Assembly (NCBI GenBank): GCA_938008555.1
Contig: CALLKE010000030.1
Coordinates: 1 to 47,206 of the forward strand
Direction of reading: 5' to 3'
DNA from: an uncultured Pedobacter sp.
GTDB lineage: Bacteria > Bacteroidota > Bacteroidia > Sphingobacteriales > Sphingobacteriaceae
Length of the DNA stretch: 47,206 bases
Numbering within the stretch: position 1 is the first letter of the stretch; every line of letters starts with the position of its first letter. This document shows, in pieces, positions 43,655 to 47,206 of the stretch. Under the pieces are notes generated by a model that saw nothing but the letters and a program-made list of their open reading frames with translations, was not told the origin of the DNA and searched no databases. The translations under genes were made by a program, and so were the position numbers.

Positions 43655-44104
43655 CTATTTAGTATCAGCTTCATCTAATTCACGAACTAACTCTTCTAAC
43701 GCTCCAAGCAAAGCTGCTTTATTATCGGGATCATTAATTATTTTCTGTAAAACCTTATTCGTTTTAACTTGTTTTAAAATTTGAATATAAGCCATCTTTC
43801 GATCATCAACCTCTTTCAAGTATGTGCTACGCTCTACCAAATTCTTGGGATTAAAATCACCCACATTTGTAAATCCAAGCGTCTCTTTAACAGACATACC
43901 ATCCTCCCCCTCAAGCTCTAAATTGACTGAGGGTTTAAAATGTTCAAAAACAGCTTCCACTGTAGTCAACCCTTCTACTACCTCTGGCTTAACTGGCGCT
44001 TTATCTGTTAAGTGCTGCGCAAACAAGGTTTTATTTCCTGCAATTGAATTAATTCCTTCGCTTGCATTTACTTTTACATCATTACCACCAATTTCGTAAA
44101 TCAT
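43655..44104 (-). CDS. tssB: T6SS sheath protein TssB
   Basis: A 149-residue small sheath subunit. The FKPSVNLELEGEDGMSVKETLGFTNVGDFNPKNLVER section is characteristic, followed by the helix that packs on TssC. It is the first gene of the T6SS locus; the promoter should lie in 44105-44381, where I find no convincing minus-strand match. Confidence 0.88.
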   Translation of the reverse strand: MIYEIGGNDVKVNASEGINSIAGNKTLFAQHLTDKAPVKPEVVEGLTTVEAVFEHFKPSVNLELEGEDGMSVKETLGFTNVGDFNPKNLVERSTYLKEVDDRKMAYIQILKQVKTNKVLQKIINDPDNKAALLGALEELVRELDEADTK

Positions 44105-44357
44105 AACTCTATTTTTTAAGATGAATGACTATCCTTACGAATTCTTCTCGTTGTAAACCTTCCATTATTGAAAGATGAATCACATTCGAATCAAACTCAT
44201 TATATTAAAGTTAAGAAATTTTTTTTTAAAAAAAAATAAAAATTATAAATGATTAATAAATAAATTAAAAAATATAAAAAACATGCCAATTAAAGCCTAA
44301 ATCGAACAAAAACATTCAGTTTAGGTCCTTCTATATTAGAAAATTCAAAAAACGCTG
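44105..44357. other. Divergent intergenic region, very AT-rich
   Basis: The shared upstream region of tssB (minus) and the PAP2_C gene (plus). From about 44215 to 44285 it is nearly all A and T, with long A and T runs, so it should be bent and poorly melted-protected. The nearest minus-strand -7-like element has one mismatch (TGAGTTTG, complement of 44192-44199). Confidence 0.4.
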
Positions 44358-44365
44358 TAAATTTG
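44358..44365 (+). promoter_or_regulatory. -7 element of the PAP2_C gene
   Basis: TAAATTTG fits TAnnTTTG and is 16 bases before the ATG at 44382. No clear TTG stands upstream at the usual spacing. Confidence 0.5.
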
Positions 44366-44381
44366 TCCGCCATATCACAGT

Positions 44382-45044
44382 ATGCAGTCATCAAAATTTT
44401 TATCAACAAAACAGACTTGGGCTATTCACTGGAATATTACTGCGTATAAAGGATTATTCATTAGTGGAACTATATTACTTGCAAGTATCCTTGCAACACT
44501 ACCTTATTTTTTTCAAACGATCGAGAAAAGGAATGGGATACTCCTAAATGATTGGATTCTAGCTGTCATACCAGCTTACGATGTTTCTATCCCCATTTTT
44601 ATACTGATCTGGGGTACAGTATCACTATTAATAGTGCGATCGATTCAAGATCCAAGAACCTGTATACTTTTTTTATGGTCATATATATTCCTAAGTCTAG
44701 GTCGATTAATCACGATTACGTTGGTTCCACTAGAACCTCCAATAAACTTAATCCCTTTGATAGACCCAATAAGCAACTATTTTTATGGTGTAAAATTCAT
44801 CACAAAAGACCTATTTTACTCTGGCCACGTATCAACACAGTTTTTAATATTTTTATGCTTTACCAAAAGAACTGACAAAATACTTGCTTTATTTACAACC
44901 ATCATTCTAAGTAGCTTAATACTTATACAACATGTACACTACACTTTAGATGTGCTTACAGCTCCCCTTTTTACCTATATAATGTGGATTATCGCAAAAA
45001 AAATCGTGAGTAAACAACAAATGCAGCCAGAATTTGACAACTAG
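44382..45044 (+). CDS. PAP2_C / sphingomyelin-synthase-like membrane protein
   Basis: A 220-residue inner-membrane protein with about six helices. It carries the two catalytic motifs of the sphingomyelin-synthase-like lipid phosphatase/transferase group: DLFYSGHVSTQF (His in SGH) and HVHYTLDVLTAP (HYTxD). SLGRLITITLVPLEPP is an Arg- and Pro-rich third motif like that of the eukaryotic enzymes. It may move or remove a phospholipid head group, possibly on a sphingolipid, which many Bacteroidota make. The substrate is unknown. Confidence 0.75.
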   Translation: MQSSKFLSTKQTWAIHWNITAYKGLFISGTILLASILATLPYFFQTIEKRNGILLNDWILAVIPAYDVSIPIFILIWGTVSLLIVRSIQDPRTCILFLWSYIFLSLGRLITITLVPLEPPINLIPLIDPISNYFYGVKFITKDLFYSGHVSTQFLIFLCFTKRTDKILALFTTIILSSLILIQHVHYTLDVLTAPLFTYIMWIIAKKIVSKQQMQPEFDN

Positions 45045-45456
45045 AGCAGTGATTGAATTATAACCCCTGTGTCATACATTGATAACTGGTAATAGTTTTA
45101 TGTTTCACTATAACATATTTATTATTTTTTATGTTTAACATTGCAGTTGCAAAATAAATAACCCGTTATCCTTCATAAATAAAATCAGTTGTTTGCTTTG
45201 GGATTTGAAGAAGAAAAAGCGTGCTACATTATTGTACCACAGGTTCATTAAATGAGTAAAACACGATAATCTATTCCCAAAAATCGCTTTGTAAAAACTG
45301 AATAAGGCTGGCTTTGTTAAAATCTCAATTAAATAAGTAGTATTTTAATAACGCCAAAATGATAATACACATGGAACTACCATCGGCTGCCGCACACAAA
45401 TCATTAATAAATAAATCGGCTCACAATAGGTTCATGATATAAAGCAAATAATACAC
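45045..45456. other. 412-base intergenic gap with a repeated start site
   Basis: No credible gene is present. A 12-base direct repeat ending in ATG (ATAATACACATG) occurs at 45362-45373 and again at 45448-45459, where it is the start of the dioxygenase gene. The upstream copy opens a 23-codon frame (45371-45442). No -7 element or strong hairpin was found. Confidence 0.4.
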
Positions 45457-46272
45457 ATGAAAAAATTAGATTGTCCTCATTTTACTTTAACAGAAAAACT
45501 AACTTCAGAACAATTAGACTTTTTTAAGACAAATGGTGTAATTATATTCAGAAATTTTGTGGAGCCAGAAGCAGTCAGCCTTTTTTTAAATGAAATAAAA
45601 AAAGTAGAAAAAAAATGGCTCGACGAAGGCAGAGACAAAGTCAACGGTATTCCTCTAAAATTTGGAAGAGATGAGAACGATAATAAAACTATTCAACGCC
45701 TTTGTTTTTTGTCCCTCCATAGTGATGTACTAGGTGCCTTTTTAAAAGACCCGCGTTTAAAATCTTTAATCGAACTGCTACATCCTTATGATGGTCGTAT
45801 TGGCGAGAATGAAAAAGATGGCTTGGTGCTTAATAATTATATTAGAACTCCGAACAGTACATTCTCTCAGATGGGTTGGCATACTGACAGTCCTCGCGAT
45901 CTTTTTTTGGGACAGCGCATTATGCCTATGCTTAATGTTGGTATCCACTTGGACTCTTGTCCATTCGAAAATGGCGGCCTACGTGTTCTTCCAGGCACTC
46001 ATAATCAAAGTATTTGGCGCTTGCTATTTAGCAAGCCTTATTTTGTAAATAACTCTCCTGACCCAAAAGAGGTTGGATTTGATATCAATGCGGGTGATCT
46101 TACTGTACATGACGGACGTACTTGGCATCGTGTACAACAATCTCCTCACTTCGGCGAGGCTAGTAGACGACGTGTCATGTATGTTCCAATTATCACAGGC
46201 AAGTATCTACCCAAAACTGAAAATAGCAAAACACCATTCTATCATCGTTTTACACATAAAGCACACGTCTAA
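45457..46272 (+). CDS. Phytanoyl-CoA dioxygenase (PhyH) family protein
   Basis: A 271-residue Fe(II)/2-oxoglutarate dioxygenase. The metal triad is HTD at 142-144 (MGWHTDSPRD) and His224 (GRTWHRV), with a basic RRR-VMYV strand after it for 2-oxoglutarate. GGLRVLPGTHNQS is a conserved strand of the family. It likely hydroxylates a lipid or small metabolite. It lies 18 bases before the dehydrogenase gene, so a hydroxylation then oxidation pair is plausible. Confidence 0.82.
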   Translation: MKKLDCPHFTLTEKLTSEQLDFFKTNGVIIFRNFVEPEAVSLFLNEIKKVEKKWLDEGRDKVNGIPLKFGRDENDNKTIQRLCFLSLHSDVLGAFLKDPRLKSLIELLHPYDGRIGENEKDGLVLNNYIRTPNSTFSQMGWHTDSPRDLFLGQRIMPMLNVGIHLDSCPFENGGLRVLPGTHNQSIWRLLFSKPYFVNNSPDPKEVGFDINAGDLTVHDGRTWHRVQQSPHFGEASRRRVMYVPIITGKYLPKTENSKTPFYHRFTHKAHV

Positions 46273-46290
46273 TACAAGCAAAATACTTAT

Positions 46291-47064
46291 ATGTCTTACG
46301 CATTAATCACTGGTGCTAGCAAAGGAATCGGAAAAGCGATGGCTTTCGAGTTAGCAAGTAGAGGTTACAATCTATTACTAGTAGCTAGATCAGCAGAACT
46401 ATTAAAAACAGTTGCAGAGAAAATTACAGTCGAGCTTGGAAGCAAAGTGAACTATCTGGCAATAGATCTATCCTCGCCCACTAGTTCACAAGCAATATTC
46501 GATTGGTGTGTATCAAATAAGTACGAAATAAGCGTATTAGTTAATAATGCAGGATATGGCTTGAGTGGTTCTTTTGAAGAATATTCGCTAGATGAAAATA
46601 TGAACATGGTACAAGTGAATACGAGCACCGTTGTTCAATTATGCCAACGATTTCTCCCAATGCTTAAAAAACAATCCCAATCATATATTCTCAATATAGC
46701 GAGCTCTGCAGCTTACCAAGCTGTACCAAGGCTATCTCTGTATGCGGCAACTAAAGTTTTTATACTCAATTTTAGCCGAGGTTTAAGACAAGAGCTTAAA
46801 AACTCATGTGTTAGCGTAACAACTGTTTGCCCTGGTGCAACGGACACGGATTTTGCTTCTCGTGCTAATGTTGGCGCAAAAGCTTTAAAAGCCGCTGAAA
46901 AAGTAAATATGACTCCACAGGATGTTGCTAAAATAGCTATCGATGGTATGTTTAAACATAAAGCTGAAATTGTACCTGGCTTAATCAATAAATTGAATGT
47001 ATTTGCTGCTTGGCTTCTACCTAAAGAACTTTTAGAGCGAATAGCAGAGAAACTTTACCAATAA
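46291..47064 (+). CDS. Short-chain dehydrogenase/reductase
   Basis: A 257-residue NAD(P)-dependent oxidoreductase. TGASKGIG (7-14) binds the cofactor, NNAGYG is the second motif, and the catalytic Ser, Tyr151 and Lys155 lie in ASSAAYQ...SLYAATK. VCPGATDTDF follows. It resembles the DltE/YohF-like classical SDRs, a group with varied substrates. It is in an operon with the dioxygenase and ends before a long palindrome at the window edge. Confidence 0.88.
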   Translation: MSYALITGASKGIGKAMAFELASRGYNLLLVARSAELLKTVAEKITVELGSKVNYLAIDLSSPTSSQAIFDWCVSNKYEISVLVNNAGYGLSGSFEEYSLDENMNMVQVNTSTVVQLCQRFLPMLKKQSQSYILNIASSAAYQAVPRLSLYAATKVFILNFSRGLRQELKNSCVSVTTVCPGATDTDFASRANVGAKALKAAEKVNMTPQDVAKIAIDGMFKHKAEIVPGLINKLNVFAAWLLPKELLERIAEKLYQ

Positions 47065-47152
47065 CAATAGTTTGTTATTCTTCTGTAACGTATAATAGCA
47101 TTATTAAACTCTTCAAAGGGTAAAGAAACTTACAATAAAATCTACTATTTAG

Positions 47153-47206
47153 CTTCAATAAGAAAGGCGAATCAGATTATAATCTGATTCGCCTTTCTTA
47201 TTGAAG
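47153..47206. terminator. 54-base perfect palindrome after the dehydrogenase gene
   Basis: The last 54 bases read the same on both strands (27 + 27, no spacer). It would form a 25-pair stem with a tiny loop in RNA, and it lies about 90 bases after the stop. It is probably a bidirectional terminator for this gene and a convergent one beyond the window. Confidence 0.75.

Noticed and set aside
29422..44104. Prophage or R-type pyocin/Afp-like tail cluster
   Set aside because: Sheath, tube, baseplate and spike genes could suggest this, but TssK, TssN, TssO-like and TssR are T6SS-specific and no capsid, integrase, lysis or tail-fibre gene is present.

Overview
The window is AT-rich DNA from a member of the Bacteroidota. 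Supporting signs are the -33/-7 promoter type (TTG, about 20 bases, TAnnTTTG) in front of the tRNA genes and the B12 locus, two TonB-dependent receptors, DUF2851 and DUF6580 proteins, an elongation factor P with PGN at its tip, and a type VI secretion system of the Bacteroidota-specific subtype iii (TssN, TssO, TssR, no TssJLM). A Sphingobacteria/Chitinophaga-like host is likely but cannot be fixed from sequence alone. No IS element, phage, CRISPR array or pseudogene was seen.

Layout. 1-1.2 kb: yebC and its terminator. 1.2-9.6 kb (+): an azol(in)e-forming RiPP (TOMM) operon: a C/ocin-ThiF-like protein, a YcaO cyclodehydratase ending in PxPxP, a SagB-type azoline oxidase, an ABC-2 exporter (ATPase plus permease) and an M50-type membrane metalloprotease with HESGH. 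The exporter and protease genes overlap by 4 bases. A TPR lipoprotein and a TonB-dependent receptor follow. No convincing precursor peptide gene is visible. 9.6-12.9 kb (-): metF, der, era. 13 kb: tRNA-fMet and tRNA-Glu. 13.4-20.2 kb: DUF2851 protein, MFS transporter, DUF4442 protein, AlbA_2 protein, MATE transporter, a small conserved protein and a DUF6580 membrane protein. 20.2-22.4 kb (-): a BtuB-like receptor behind a cobalamin riboswitch with its own promoter. 22.7-22.9 kb: tRNA-Gly and tRNA-Leu, then a YbjQ-family gene. 23.6-28.8 kb (+): NhaC-type antiporter, GNAT acetyltransferase, class III aminotransferase and YtcJ-like amidohydrolase, then efp.

29.4-44.1 kb (-): one long T6SS-iii locus in the order tssB, tssC, tssD(hcp), tssF, vgrG, PAAR-like DUF4280, tssG, tssE, tssN, tssK, two single-pass membrane proteins, a PKD-domain membrane protein and tssR. 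The ClpV ATPase (TssH), a TssQ-like lipoprotein and any effector/immunity pair are not in the window. A strong hairpin sits just after hcp. 44.4-47.1 kb (+): a sphingomyelin-synthase-like PAP2_C membrane protein, a PhyH-type dioxygenase and a short-chain dehydrogenase; the window ends in a perfect 54-base palindrome.

How the parts fit: the TOMM operon is expected to make, oxidise, export and perhaps proteolytically mature a modified peptide. The T6SS provides contact-dependent secretion. The B12 receptor, and possibly the DUF6580 protein, serve cobalamin uptake. The remaining genes are mostly core translation, GTPase and metabolic functions.
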